Shown here one piece after another: positions 1-11,426 of a stretch of 64,000 nt of DNA. How positions within the stretch are numbered: the stretch's first letter is position 1; every line of letters starts with the position of its first letter. Below the pieces are notes generated by a model, which saw only the letters and a list, made by a program, of their open reading frames with translations, did no database searches and was not told the DNA's origin. A program made the translations under genes and the position numbers. This DNA comes from Narthecium ossifragum. Taxonomy: Eukaryota > Streptophyta > Magnoliopsida > Dioscoreales > Nartheciaceae. Location of the stretch: NCBI GenBank assembly GCA_963920575.1, contig OY986973.1:22363851-22427850 (forward strand), read 5' to 3'.

Positions 1-307
1 TATTAATGAGTCGACATCATCCGTGGCTTTGGATAGGTTTCAACGAATCACCGTATGACGGGATAACCCAGAACCCCAGACAAAGACGGCAACCCGCCGA
101 CCCACGCGGGTATTAACGGACGCCAACGCTGGTGCCATCATCCATCCGAAAGCGACGCATGCCTTTGCTAAAATAGGTGGAGGGATGCTACTGGGCCGTG
201 GGCCACTTGGTGCTTATTAATATGCTGTCCGCGGGGATGACGTGCGGCATGTGGGCCCAATGGATGGAGTAATGGACGGCGCTTAGCCCAAGTGCGTGGC
301 GGGGCCC

Positions 308-525
308 ATAATGGTACACCGTACGCACGCTATACCGAAGGGGGGCTCTCTGATCGTCTCGAAGGAATCATGCATCTATTTTGGTGTCTTTGTTTGGTGT
401 GTCAGTCCTAGTATGCTGTCTACGGATCGGATCCTACATGGGTCCGGATCCGGATCCAATATCTGTTAATTGATAACCATCCTTGCTAAACAATCTAGAA
501 TTTTCTGTCAAATGAGTTGAGCTTG
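308..525 (+). repeat. Third partial copy of the BIG-flank duplicated block
   Basis: This stretch matches the DNA between the small gene and the BIG 3' end in the other two copies (about 16273-16610 and 50757-51105). It shares the AATGGTACACCGTAC start, the GGATCC-rich patch and the TTGATAACCATCCTTGCTAAAC segment. Homology stops near 525. About 30 bp of the next part of the block recurs at 572-596, but inverted. No coding part of BIG or of the small gene is kept. I infer a rearranged third copy of the block. Confidence 0.75.
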
Positions 526-668
526 GAGGTGAAATGTCCCAGATTCTCTTTGTTTTCGTTTAAACTTTGGTAAGGGCCGGCTAATCTACTTGCCAAAATC
601 GATTTTGGTAACCTTTCTCAATTTCCATTATTGTCTGAACTCATGCTGTTTATATATGCGTTCCTTAC

Positions 669-1464
669 GGGTGCGTTTGACAAACCTGAATCTGATGAAT
701 TAGCTGAATGAGGAATCTGTGAAATTAGCTGAATGGGGAATGAGATGAATCTGGTGATTCCGTAGATTTTGCTTCTGTTGTTTGATTGGTCTGTATGGGA
801 TGAGCTGAATCTGTTGATTCTGGCGTTTGGCTTGTCTATTATGGATGAGTTGAATCTGCTAATTTTGTTCAAATTAATAATAAAACTTTAAATTTTCTTC
901 AAATTAAGACATGTTTTTTATTATAATAATAACAATACCCACGAGATATGATTGATCGAAATTATTAAAAATTTAGGTCAAATTAATTATTTGAACGCAT
1001 CTAATCATGTAAAATGATTGATCGAAATTATTAAAAATTTAGGTATAATTTAAATTATAATATATTAAATGATTTTATAAATTAAATTACATCAAATATT
1101 TACTTTAAAAAGTACTCAATATTAGTCTCATAACGAAGATATCGATGATATCTTTCCAATGAGACTAATTTCATAAAGTTTCAACATGTATATTTAAAGT
1201 TATGATAAATATAACCATTTTAAATATTAAAGGGATACAATGATCATTTTAAATTTCTCACATTCGGCGGAATCCGTCTAAATTTCTCACATTCGGCGGA
1301 ATCCGCTGAATATATGGCGTCCGCTCAACGCCGGCATTCCAAACCCGCGTCGGATTCCGCTGATTCCAATCAGCGATATCAGCCAAACGCTCGAATGAGC
1401 GATCCTTGGAATCCGCCAATTCACTGGATTCACCGGATTCGGCTGAGCCCAGCCAAACGCCCCC
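669..1464. mobile_element. MITE-like non-autonomous DNA element
   Basis: The ends are imperfect inverted repeats: GGGTGCGTTTGACAAACC on the left, and GGGGGCGTTTGGCTGGGC when the right end is read on the minus strand. TAC flanks both sides (666-668 and 1465-1467), a possible 3-bp target duplication. Subterminal sequence is rich in GATTCAGCTGAAT-like words and the centre is very AT-rich, with a short direct repeat (about 950-980 and 1014-1043). No transposase is encoded. The end sequence and 3-bp duplication resemble PIF/Harbinger-type MITEs, but the superfamily is uncertain. Confidence 0.5.
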
Positions 1465-1809
1465 TACGTAGATCAAACAGGGTTTGCTGCCACAGCAAGA
1501 CACTGATGCTAATTTTCCACAGACCTCTTGCTGATGAGAGCAATAATGAGCTTGCTAAGGAAGATGGAACCAATCTTAATATTCCAATACCACCCCGATT
1601 TAAGCCCGAAGAAAGATCTTCTAAATTGATTGGAGGCCATTCATCTTATGTAAACCAGCACATATGCCTAATTATACTGACAGCATAAGCGCAACTAATA
1701 ACAATGGAGACAAGAAACGCAACAAAAGAAGAATGATTTGCCTATCTGCATGGCAGCATAGAGAGAAGATATTTAAGGAACCTTTTTAGAGCTACAATCG
1801 AACCAAACA
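1465..1809 (+). other. Unassigned stretch with a possible exon remnant
   Basis: A short open frame at about 1520-1688 gives a plausible acidic then proline-rich peptide (ADESNNELAKEDG..., then IPPRFKPEE). Its composition looks more like real coding sequence than the surroundings. It has no start or splice context I trust and I do not recognise it. The rest of the stretch shows nothing. Confidence 0.25.
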
Positions 1810-2165
1810 AACGGGAAGCATCCCACCTCATTTTAGAAGGAACACAATCAAATGCTGCCTTCTTAAATGCTTGCAGACTTACAGATATATAATACAATGC
1901 CCATATATAACCTTATGTACTAAGGTATCAACTCTCTGTACAAAAAAATTAGGAAAAGAATGAAACGAAAGGCATTCAGGTTTTAGCCCCAACTGGTGTT
2001 GGATATATATGTTCCTATGCTAAAGAATAGCGAGTTCTCTGAACAACAAGTTTTAGTCTCAAATTGGAGTTTTCAGTTACACATTCAATCATCTTGGGAG
2101 ATTTCCCTAGCTGACATCTCTGAGTTGCCATTCTCAGAGTCCCAGGAAGATAAGAGTTATCACAA
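1810..2165 (-). repeat. Duplicate of an unidentified gene 3' end (copy 1)
   Basis: It is near-identical to 8128-8560, apart from about 85 bp missing from this copy after its first 25 bases, short TATA insertions and scattered substitutions. The minus strand of the other copy has a 65-codon open frame ending in PTPVGTKT. Here the same frame is broken by several stops, so this copy is decayed. The shared part may be the last exon and 3' UTR of a gene I cannot name. Confidence 0.7.
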
Positions 2166-5100
2166 ATTCTTTTCTTCCCTGTTGGCGAAATAAAAGCACG
2201 AAGGATCTTTTGTTGCCTCCCTCCATCTATTTAAGTGCAACAACAACACTTAAAGACATAATTATAGAAACAATACAATAAATAGGAGAACAAATTACAT
2301 TAATCATATCGTCAGCAACGACTACGATTCTTTTCACCATGACGCCTTCTCCTGGCAGCAAAAGAGAATCGCTAATACAACAAAACATCTAGATATATAC
2401 ACAAGTAGTACTACACAAATTACTATTACCCCAGGAATTCTGATTCTTACGACGTCCCCGACTTTGGGCTTGCGTAACATATATGTAACCTGATACCATA
2501 AGAAATAGAGCAAAGCTTGAGCATCAAACTGGCAAGCCTTAAAGAGATGTTAATAGATATGCTGCAAAGTTATGGCTCTAAAGTTGAAAAGCAGCCAAAG
2601 ACACAAAGCTGAGACTATCTTTAAAAAGGAGATTAGAGAAAATAGGAATGATCAACCAAGAGAAGCAGAGTTCACTCAAACATATCCTTCCAAATTAAGA
2701 ATAATGATTACAGTGGATTAGGAAATAAGATCAGATCAACATATGTAACCTTGCCCCAAAAAGTTTTATGATTCAACCTATTCCTTAATGGAAATGTTGG
2801 AATCAATAAGTGATTGACATCACGATTCTCAATCAAGCTCTTGTGTCTTCTCTGATGTAAACTATTAGACCCAAATCTAAAGGATAACAAGCAAAGCTGC
2901 CACAGTTGTTCAGTTGATGTGAGGATGACAATAAATATGCACGGACACAGGACACAAGTGCATCGCTATTGTACCACCACCATCCCTCATCCTCAACCAC
3001 AATGTACCGGGAACAAGAGAAGGGAGTAGGACACAGCGTTATGCGTAAATTCCTCGCACAACAGGCATCGAGCCCAGAAGCCCTGATATGACCTCTAAAC
3101 CTCCACTAGAATCATTTCCAAAGTCATCTACACAAGAACCTCAAATAATAACACAAAGGATCTTTGAACAATAATTACGTCTTAGACTACATTCTACCAA
3201 CGCCTTGGCCCTAATCGGCGATTGACCAAATCACCCTTGACCTATTCCTAATACTTATTATGTAACCCTTACGCATGAACAAGCACATTCATAGAAGTAT
3301 AATGATACATCAATATGTGATTCAACCATAACAAGGCATACAGTTCCATTCCCAAGGGGCATCACTCCCTTGGTTCACCACAATAGCTTCACACATAGGG
3401 CCTAGTGTCACATAGGGCATGATAGAACATATTATTATACATTGTTAAGATAGTAATTAGGTCCTAACTTTCACACAAAACATCCAATTGCCACGAAATT
3501 TAACATGCTAATACTACATTATGTTGAGAATAATATATCCAAAAATCAAAGGAAATGGAGAATGAAGAAACATCAAAATTGTAACAAGTGGGTTACTAAC
3601 CCACCAAACCAAGCCCTGACTCGACCCGGATTGGAACCTGCCCAAGCAGGGGCGGGTTACCCCAGGGCCGGCTAGCTAGAATCACTAGCTGGCAGGCCTA
3701 GTCTACCTAAGTTAGAACTCATTACTTCCCTGGTTTGTTTAGTTCCTTGCTTGCTTTAGAAGTTAGTTTGATTTATTAGGAAAATTGAGTTTAACTCCCT
3801 GTAGGACACTTGTATTTACTTTGCCTATTTGAAGGCCTCTAGTTAATGAGAAATGTATCACAAAGTAAAATCTAGAAGACTATTGTGGTCTTAAGGCTCA
3901 GTCCCAGACATGGGATTGTTCAAGGGAGTTCATCTCCTACATCAAGGAGAAGCTCCTCCAAGTTATCTCCAACGATCGTCATCAGCATTCTCTCAACTCT
4001 CAACATTCTTCTCTCATAACCCTCCTCGCCTTGAAACCCTACCTATGCAGGCCCATAACCGCTCAACACCTTCAACTTCTACCTCATATTCTTCCATATC
4101 AACCAGAGCCCATCACCCACTTTGGATTCCGACGCCTAAGCTCCTAAGACGACGACGATGACCTCTACATCAACTCCACTCACCTATGCCATCCTTGCTC
4201 TTGAGCAAACCACCTATCATCTCGAAAGACACCCTCCCAAATAGAACAAGATTCTTGAAAATCAAAGCATAGAGGACTCAATGACTCTCTCGCCTGCTTA
4301 CATAGAACGCAAAGATCTTCCTCCACCGCTCCAACACGATGCAAGGCCTCAAGGGTGGGAATTTTCTGATGTCTAAGCTTCCATTAGAATGCCTTGATTC
4401 TTGGCTGTGAACAGTCCTCGCCAGATCAAGGACCATCTAATTTGGTTCTCCTCTACCTATGATAAGTTCATCTCCTCGTACGCCTTCAGATAGGCTGGCC
4501 CCCCTAGCAGATATAAATCCTTGTGGGTCCCGAGTTCATGAAAGCTCTGCCAGGCTTGCTTGCCGTGCCTATGGGATAAATTAGGGTGGTTCTATTACAC
4601 GACCATTTTCACTCTGTACACCACATTCTTTAAGAGGAATTATCCACAAAACAGTACTCTAGAGTTATATAAGGGGCTCTTGGATGCATCCTCAAATATA
4701 GAAGGCGTGAAATTGAATTTGTGCTTCAATTGAATTGCGGCGTTCGCTCGAACGGACCGAATGTTATGGTTCCAATTTTATAGAATGAGATGGCTATTTA
4801 TGGAAGCATGGTTCTAGCAATTTCGAAAATAGAAATGGAATCCATACATGTAAATGGACAGAACAAGGAACGCGGGTTCGCCCGCTCCATCCATTCCTAA
4901 ACATCCAAGCGCCTCTATAGAGAACCATGACGAGAATCGATAATCAAGATCCAATTGCAATCAACTAACCACTTAACCCTCATGTGATTCCCACGACACT
5001 CCTTGAGGGCGTGTGACCTCTATCTTGGGTCTATCCCCATTCATTATCCCAACATTTTTAACCCCAAAATCCCTTCACCCAGAATAGCCCATCGCCTTTA

Positions 5101-5184
5101 CTCCAGGTTCAAAGGGCAAATGCCTAGCATACATTCAATGTTATGGATTGTTAGCATAATCTGCCCTTGCAATAATCCACCAAG
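2166..5184. other. Gene-poor stretch, possible LTR fragment at about 3590-4170
   Basis: No coding region is supported here. The segment at about 3590-4170 has a GC-rich block with inverted GGGTTACTAACCC, then a TATTTGAAGGCCTCTAGTTAATGAG region and a pyrimidine-rich leader. This layout resembles a Ty1/copia-type LTR, but I see no clear TG...CA ends or target duplication. From about 4500 to 5180 I see only unique-looking non-coding DNA. Confidence 0.35.
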
Positions 5185-6323
5185 GATCGACTACACGCAC
5201 CCCCACCTCTCTCTCTCTAAGTATCTTTTATAGTAGGGAAATGTCTTCATTTTTCAGCTACATGGGAACTAGCGATGACCTACCTGCAACAGTCCGGCGG
5301 CAAGCGAGCGAGGAGGAGCGGGATCTCGAAGAGGGGTCGATGAATCGGACCAGCTACGGATGGGATCCAGCGGCGAGGAGGAGCGGGATCTGGCCGGACT
5401 GCTGGAGGATATCCCATCCCTCCCTCCACCCCTACTACGTTCGCCCTTGCCCTCCTTGTTTGAAGGGGTTCTTTGTTGGGAGGCCAACCCAAACAATGGG
5501 TGGCTCATCGACGGCGTGAAGTCTTGTGCTTCGGAAGTGGGACATTGATAAGCTTCCGAGATGTTAATTTTCTTATTAAATTAACATTTTACTAAGAGAA
5601 AGACGATCGCTAAGTGCTTGAAAAGATTGAGATTGGGTAAGTTTCTATTCAGGCCGCGGGGTCCATGCTACCGACTTTTTATGGCGTTGAGAGTGAATAT
5701 TTCATGTCAGAGAAAGTATGTTTAACTCGACTACCTTCCAAAATATTATCCTTGTTCGCATCATGAAAAACGATAATATTTTGAAAGGCAATCGAGTTAA
5801 ACATACCTTCTCTGACATGAAATATTCACCCTCAACGCCATAAAAAATCGGTAGCATGGACCCTCGCGGTCTAATGGAAACTACATAATCTCAACCTCTT
5901 CAAACACTTCGCGATAAAAATCCAGATAGACACACATCTTTCTCATGACAAAGTGTTAATTCTATAAGAAAATCAACATCTCAGAAGCTTATCAATGTCC
6001 CACTTCCGAAGCACAAGACTCCACGCCGTCGATGAGCCGCCCATTGTTTGGGTTGGCATCCCAACAAACAAGGAGGGCAAGCACGAACGTAGTAGGGGTG
6101 GAGGTAGGAGGGATGGGATCTCGAAGAGGGGTCGATGAATCGGACCAGTTGCGGATGGGATCCGGCTGCGAGCGAGCGAGGAGCGGGATCTGGCAGGACT
6201 GCTGGAGGAAGGGGCGGAGGTAGGCCATCGCTATTTCCCACGTAGCTGAAAAATGAAGAGATTAGCCCTACTATAAAAGATACTTACACACAGAGAGAGA
6301 GGTGGGGGTGCGTGTAGTCGATC
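5185..6323. mobile_element. Foldback element: two ~560-bp inverted arms
   Basis: The two halves are inverted copies around a short loop near 5750-5770. The outer ends read GATCGACTACACGCACCCCC on the left and its complement on the right. Matching landmarks include the GA-rich tract, the GTATCTTTTATAG/CTATAAAAGATAC TATA-like word, the GGATCTCGAAGAGGGGTCGATG block and the ATTTCATGTCAGAGAA segment near the centre. Arms differ by scattered substitutions and indels. No transposase and no clear target duplication is visible. It could be a foldback/long-TIR DNA transposon or an inverted duplication of a promoter region. Confidence 0.8.
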
Positions 6324-6589
6324 GGGGCTTAATCGCTCGGCATTTCGTTGAACCGAGCTGAGCTCCAGGGTAAGAAGCCGCCGGGCATTATCGTCCCCGA
6401 TCAAAGGTTGGAGACAGCGCACAATAAAAAACGTTATCTTTACAAAGAGAGAAGGTGAAGCAATGAGCTTACCAGGTGGACTTCGAAGATCGATGAACGG
6501 GGAAAGCCTTTACCACTTTCGCTAGGGTTGGTTACAAAAAGAGAGAGGGTTGGGAATCAAACGAAGTGGTGAGGAAGGAATAAAAAAGC

Positions 6590-8107
6590 TTGCCGCAGAT
6601 AGGTTTCAAGCAAGCCGGCGCTAATGGCATACCGTTATCTTTACTCAAATGGAAGGAGAGCTTCTGCCCGGATGTGGCAGATTTCGATAAGGCTTTAGTT
6701 TGGGTTCGCCTATCTGAGGTTGCCATTGAATGCTTTGACGAGGAGGCTGCATTAACTGTAGCTTCCCTGGTGGGTGAACCGGTGAAGGCAGACTCGGCAA
6801 CTATCTATGCTGAGAGAGGGAGGTACGCCCGTGCCTGTGTCGAGATCGACCTCAACCGCCCTGTGAAGTTGGGCCTCACTGTAAACAGCAGAGCTGGCCC
6901 TCGTTTTGTGTCGCTGGTGTATGAAAACGTCACCATATGCGCCGGTTGTGCTCGCCTAGGGCACCATGTGGGAGTTTGTCCTTATAAGAAAGCTATACTG
7001 ATGAAGAGGGCTCCTAATGGTGGACCGAGGATGGCGGATGGGGTGGGGAAGAAGCCCGAACAGGGGAAGGAGCATATAGGCACGAAGGGTACGACCGTCC
7101 CTACAGAGACGAAGAAAGGAGAAGAAAAAGGGAAGGAACCAGACTTTGGGGGAGGTGATCGGATGGTAAGAAATGTACCTGGATCTAACGAGTCGGAGCT
7201 CTTGGTGGAGCCGGAGGCGGTGAAGGAGCTCGCCGATGCTTGGCACATCGTCCACCGGCGCCGGCGGGGTTCCCAAGGTAACATCGGGATGCGTGCACGC
7301 AACGGCAGGCCTGGACAGCTGGTGGGAAACCATACCCAATCACGTAGGGGAGGAGTGCCACTGGCCCCTGCAGATGACCTTTCACCTCCGAGGAAACCTG
7401 GTGGCAGCTACAGGTGGGTTGTTAGAGGCGAGGTTTCCCATTCCGATGATAGAGACAAAAGGAAGGGGGAGAATGTGAGAGAAGATGAAGGGGTAGCAGT
7501 TGGGGTTCGTAGGGGGAGAAGAGGTCTCTGGAACCACGCCAGCTGGCACATTTATGGCAGGAAGGAGAGATAGTGGGGCAAGTGACACTACCTACTGTTG
7601 ATGAGTTTCCCAACATCAACCGGTTCAAAGCCTAGAGGATTTGGATACGGGTGAGCCCTCTTTCTCTAAGGAGCTTGGCCAATTTGGGCCAGATAGTTCA
7701 TCCTCCAGGCCCACTAATGGCAGCCAGCCTAAGGAGAGCCTGGTTAGCATGTTAAATGCTCCACTTACTGCCCATATAAAAAGCCCAACAAGCAAGGGAT
7801 CTAAATTTGCCAAGGGGAATCTCTAGATCCAGCACATAAAGCTACTCCTGCTGATGACTTTGCATTGGAACAGAGCTATGCAGTTCGACGTATGGAGCTA
7901 GTGTTGGCCTCTAAACTGCCGAGCGACGTAGATCTTCAATGCCTGGAAACTATCTCTGAAGTTGATGAGGATCTAGAAGATGCTACTGTGGATGAGGACC
8001 TGGATGGAATGGACCTTGAGGAAGGAGAGGTTGCCTCTACTACTAAGAGGCGTAGATGTCCGGAATTCCCAGAGGAGCAATTGGGTTTGTCCATGGTGTC
8101 AGAATGA
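6590..8107 (+). pseudogene. LINE-type ORF1 remnant (DUF4283-like + zinc knuckle)
   Basis: The main open frame (6590-7573) encodes a DUF4283-like region (VWVRLSEVAIECFDEEAALTVASLVGEP, then ACVEIDLNRPVKLG). A CCHC zinc knuckle spaced C-x2-C-x4-H-x4-C follows at about 6938-6980 (CAGCARLGHHVGVC). A lysine/glycine-rich charged tail comes next. This is the layout of ORF1 proteins of plant L1-type LINEs, which bind the element's RNA. A stop ends the frame at 7571-7573. Two further open pieces (7641-7826 and 7865-8107, acidic DEDLEDATVDEDLDGMDLEEGE) look like the rest of the ORF1 tail in shifted frames. The start of ORF1 is missing or degraded. No ORF2 (endonuclease/reverse transcriptase) follows. 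The sequence passes directly into the duplicated gene fragment at about 8128. Confidence 0.75.
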
Positions 8108-8127
8108 AGCTGATATTGTTACCTGCA

Positions 8128-8572
8128 AACGGGAAGCATCCCATCTCATTTTATCTGCATTTGGTCACGAAGGACCAATACAAATTAAATCCCATCCGAA
8201 GCAGCTAAGCAGCTTAAACTATGTAAGAACAGGCTTAGTTAGAAGGAACACAATCAAATGCTGCCTTCTTAATGCTTGCAGACTTACAGATAATACAATG
8301 CCCACAACCTTATGTACTAAGGTATCAACTCTCTTTGTACAAAAAAATTAGGAAAAGAATGAAACAAAAGGCATTCAAGTTTTAGTCCCGACTGGTGTTG
8401 GATATATATGTTCTTCTGCTAAAGAATCGCAAGTTCTCTGAACAACAAGTTTTAGTCTCAAATTGGAGTCTTGAGTTACACATTCAATGATCTTGGGAGA
8501 TTTCCTCAGCTGACATCTCTGAGTTGCCATTCTCAAAGTCTCAGGAAGATAGCGTTCGATCATGTCTACCAT
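8128..8572 (-). pseudogene. Unidentified gene 3' fragment (copy 2 of the 1810-2165 repeat)
   Basis: On the minus strand, 8572-8375 is an open frame of 65 codons (MVDMIERYLPETLRMATQRC..., ending PTPVGTKT). The duplicate at 1810-2165 has the same tail broken by stops. I do not recognise the family. The piece lies just downstream of the acyl carrier protein gene on the same strand. It may be a last exon left from an older gene or part of a mobile gene fragment. Function unknown. Confidence 0.4.
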
Positions 8573-8637
8573 ACCGAGCGAACTTACACCAATGTCTTTT
8601 GACTAGTAGGTTTTCAACTTCAGAAGCATACGGATCT

Positions 8638-8661
8638 AGAATCCCTAATGTGTTGCATCTG
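8638..8661 (-). repeat. 24-bp duplicate of the mtACP3 start region
   Basis: This sequence is identical to the start of the acyl carrier protein coding region (about 10699-10722, covering ATGCAACACATTAGGGATTC). It lies about 470 bp downstream of that gene's stop, in the same orientation. Outside the 24 bp the similarity fades, so it is a stray fragment rather than a second first exon. Confidence 0.6.
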
Positions 8662-9132
8662 ACGTGGGTGCTGCGCTTTACAACGTATAATATTTAAACC
8701 CACAACCTCATCTCCAATAGCAGAGTAACTTGCTCCGTAATAAACAATCCAATGGAAAGTGCCAACTTACAAATCCTAATATAAAGAATTTCATGCCCAT
8801 GAAATAAATTGTTGAAGATTTTTTGTACTACTGTAGAATGAAATTGCACAGACAGACATTTGGATAACCTGCATTTGATCATGCACAGTCCAATATATTC
8901 TGTCAATGCATAATGGTATAAGTGATCTAGCACAAATCATTGAATGAGACTCATAGGCCGAAAAAGAAAGCAAATGATTATTGGGCCAAGCAGTTTAGAA
9001 CATCTGACAACGACAAAATACCAAAAACCGATGAAAAGTTACTGCTCCTGATTACATAAATAGGACTGATGGAATGTTTATGAGTCAACATGGGATGTGG
9101 ATTGCATGGCACCAAGTATTACAACTGACAGG

Positions 9133-10721
9133 TCAGGAGCTTTCTCCTATCTTAGGCTCTGATACAGTCAACAAGTAATTTACTACATCAGCACAAGAAT
9201 TAAGTTGGTCTGCCTTCTCATCAGGAATTTCAATGTCGAACTCCAGCTCCACAAACAAAACAAGATCCACCCAGTCCAAGCTTCCCAGGCCAAGGTCTTT
9301 GTGGAAATCAGCAGTTTCAGTCACCTGAAATTAATGGGTTCTCAGATGAAGAGGACCAATCTTATCAACAATAAGTGAAATGATTTTGAGACACTGAATC
9401 CATGATCAACTAGTATAACAGGCAGGGTCATCTCATTGTAAAGCTTTATTTCACCTCTCTTCCTTCAGTTCTCTCTTGCATTCACCACTAGGAAGTGTCT
9501 ACCAAAAGCAGGCATCGATGATAGAATCCTCTCAGAACTCACCCAAGTTGATACTCCAGGACAGCAAACAGGCATAAAGGAAGAAGAGAATAGAGAAAGC
9601 GGCAATCGAGTCATGAGATTACAATCCAATGCAGAAGCAGATGATTTGTTAAATGTTGACCAAGTAAAGAGGCAAATGAGCATGAAGGTTGATCATATTG
9701 GCAAACACGTCTAAAGGGATCAGTAGAACATTTTAGTGATAAACAAGAACAAAAACCAAGGCCAGCAATAACTGAAAAGCTTCACCAGATGATTCGCAAG
9801 TGACCTGCCATCAGGCGGAGAAGAAAAGACTAGCTAAAGAAAACCACATTTGACCATACTAGGAAGTAGGAGAGGATATGGCATCAAAGCTGGGAGGCAA
9901 TGCTATAAGCCTTTAGAAAAAGAAGGGATCTGGACATAAGAATCTCATCCTACAAGCTTTTAGACCAAGTGGCGGTGGCAAGTGAAAATAAGCTAAATGT
10001 GCACAGTGGGCGGATATAAGAATAGGAGATCAAAAGGTTTTGGATTGCTAGATAAGCTCATGATACAAGACTTCTTCTCAGTAGACCATCAACCCTGAGG
10101 GATGCTAAAACACAATGTCTGCAATCAAACATCCTAAGTCACCATGGATAGTGCCTTAAGTGAACAACACAAGAAAAAGAGGTTGCACATCTAAATGCCC
10201 CGTCAATAAGTTGATCGTGGCAGGTAAAATCCACAAGCAATCTGACAGATACAGAATGCTAATGTAATTTAGTCACAACAAATCTTCGAAAGCACTCAAT
10301 AGGATTCTGTAGAATGCAGATATATGTCATCTTTCTTTTAAGCAGGGTATCCTTCAGCAACATGAAAGGATCCAAGAAATCAGCAACTTATAGAGCAACA
10401 GGCCGTGTATGTCTGTGAAAGAAATCCAATTTTTTTTCCCAACTTGCTCAGAATAGGTATCACATTTGTAGAGAAACTGCTACATAATCCAAAATAGATA
10501 AATTTGAGCTATATCAATACCTTGTCCGGATCCGTCCTGCCAAACTTCTTAACCAACTGAACGACTCGATCCATGAGTTCTTCAGAATTAGTACTGCTTG
10601 TCGACATAAACATACACCACGCAGGTTGACTCAGCGACTTCCCCAATTCCGAGAACAGAGGTTGTCGTCTACCGCAGGTTAATCTCACATGCCTCAGAAT
10701 AGAATCCCTAATGTGTTGCAT
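9133..10721 (-). CDS. mtACP3: Mitochondrial acyl carrier protein, mtACP3-like
   Basis: Two coding exons: 10721-10521 and 9324-9133, joined by an intron with GT at 10520 and AG at 9325. The spliced product is 130 aa. The N-terminus (MQHIRDSILRHVRLTCGRRQ) is basic and free of acidic residues apart from one Asp, as expected for a mitochondrial presequence. The ACP fold follows, with helix 1 (LMDRVVQLVKKFGRTDP), the prosthetic-group region (FHKDLGLGSLDWVDLV) and the closing helix (IEIPDEKADQLNSCADVVNYLL). The length and the IPDEKAD and C-terminal patterns fit plant mtACP3 better than mtACP1/2. Such proteins carry acyl chains in mitochondrial fatty acid synthesis after phosphopantetheine is attached to the conserved Ser. 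Here the usual Asp before that Ser is Gly (GSL instead of DSL); the Ser itself is kept. It is divergently oriented to the damaged small gene at 11427. Confidence 0.92.
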
Positions 10722-11426
10722 CTTGACCCAAAAGCAGCTATAAATTAAAAAAAAAACTGATTACCTGGCTGGCTTAAAAAATTCTATCAACACTAGATAC
10801 CTCTGCTGGAGAATCAGATAAGATATCAACAGAATACAACAAATAGTCGAGTTGATTTTTCCCGAACACAAGCGAACGGCGCAATGTGCATTATAGAAAC
10901 TGAGCACCAAAAGGGGGAGGGAAAATTGTAGAAAGTGGTTTTACAAAGAAAGAAATTTAACAAAGTGCGAGAGTAAGAGCAATCTATCAAAAGGTTGCAC
11001 CTTTGGCCAAAATTCCGTAAAACCTCAAATAACCAGGGAAAGCCAAGCCAAGCCACGAGATAGATAGATATAGGGAAAACCTAGCAACCGAAAAAGAAAG
11101 AAATCGAGTAGGGATTGGTTCGAAGCCGCCTTTTTTTAAGTCGTGTAAGCGGGTTGGGCAAATTATGGCCCAGCCCAAATTGTTTTGTGGAGGTCAACTT
11201 TTCCTCTTTTATTATACGAATTTAATTTGATTTTACTCTATAAGTCATAACCAAGCTAGGTTTCAAAGCCTAGCCTAGCCGCCGGACCCCCTCCCTGTGA
11301 TCCATCCCTCTCTCTTTGCCCCTCCCTCTCGCCTCCAGGCTTTCTACTTCCCCGGCGGCATCAGCCACCGCTCTTTCCCACACCTCATTTTGTTGGAGAA
11401 ATTTAGGGTTAAGAAAGAGAGCGAGA
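10722..11426. promoter_or_regulatory. Shared divergent upstream region of mtACP3 and the small gene copy 1
   Basis: These roughly 700 bp separate the start codons of mtACP3 (minus) and small-gene copy 1 (plus), so both promoters must lie here. The stretch at 11270-11370 is pyrimidine-rich, as in plant 5' leaders. No strong TATA box is evident on either side. Only the last ~60 bp (from about 11367) is shared with the other small-gene copy. Confidence 0.45.
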
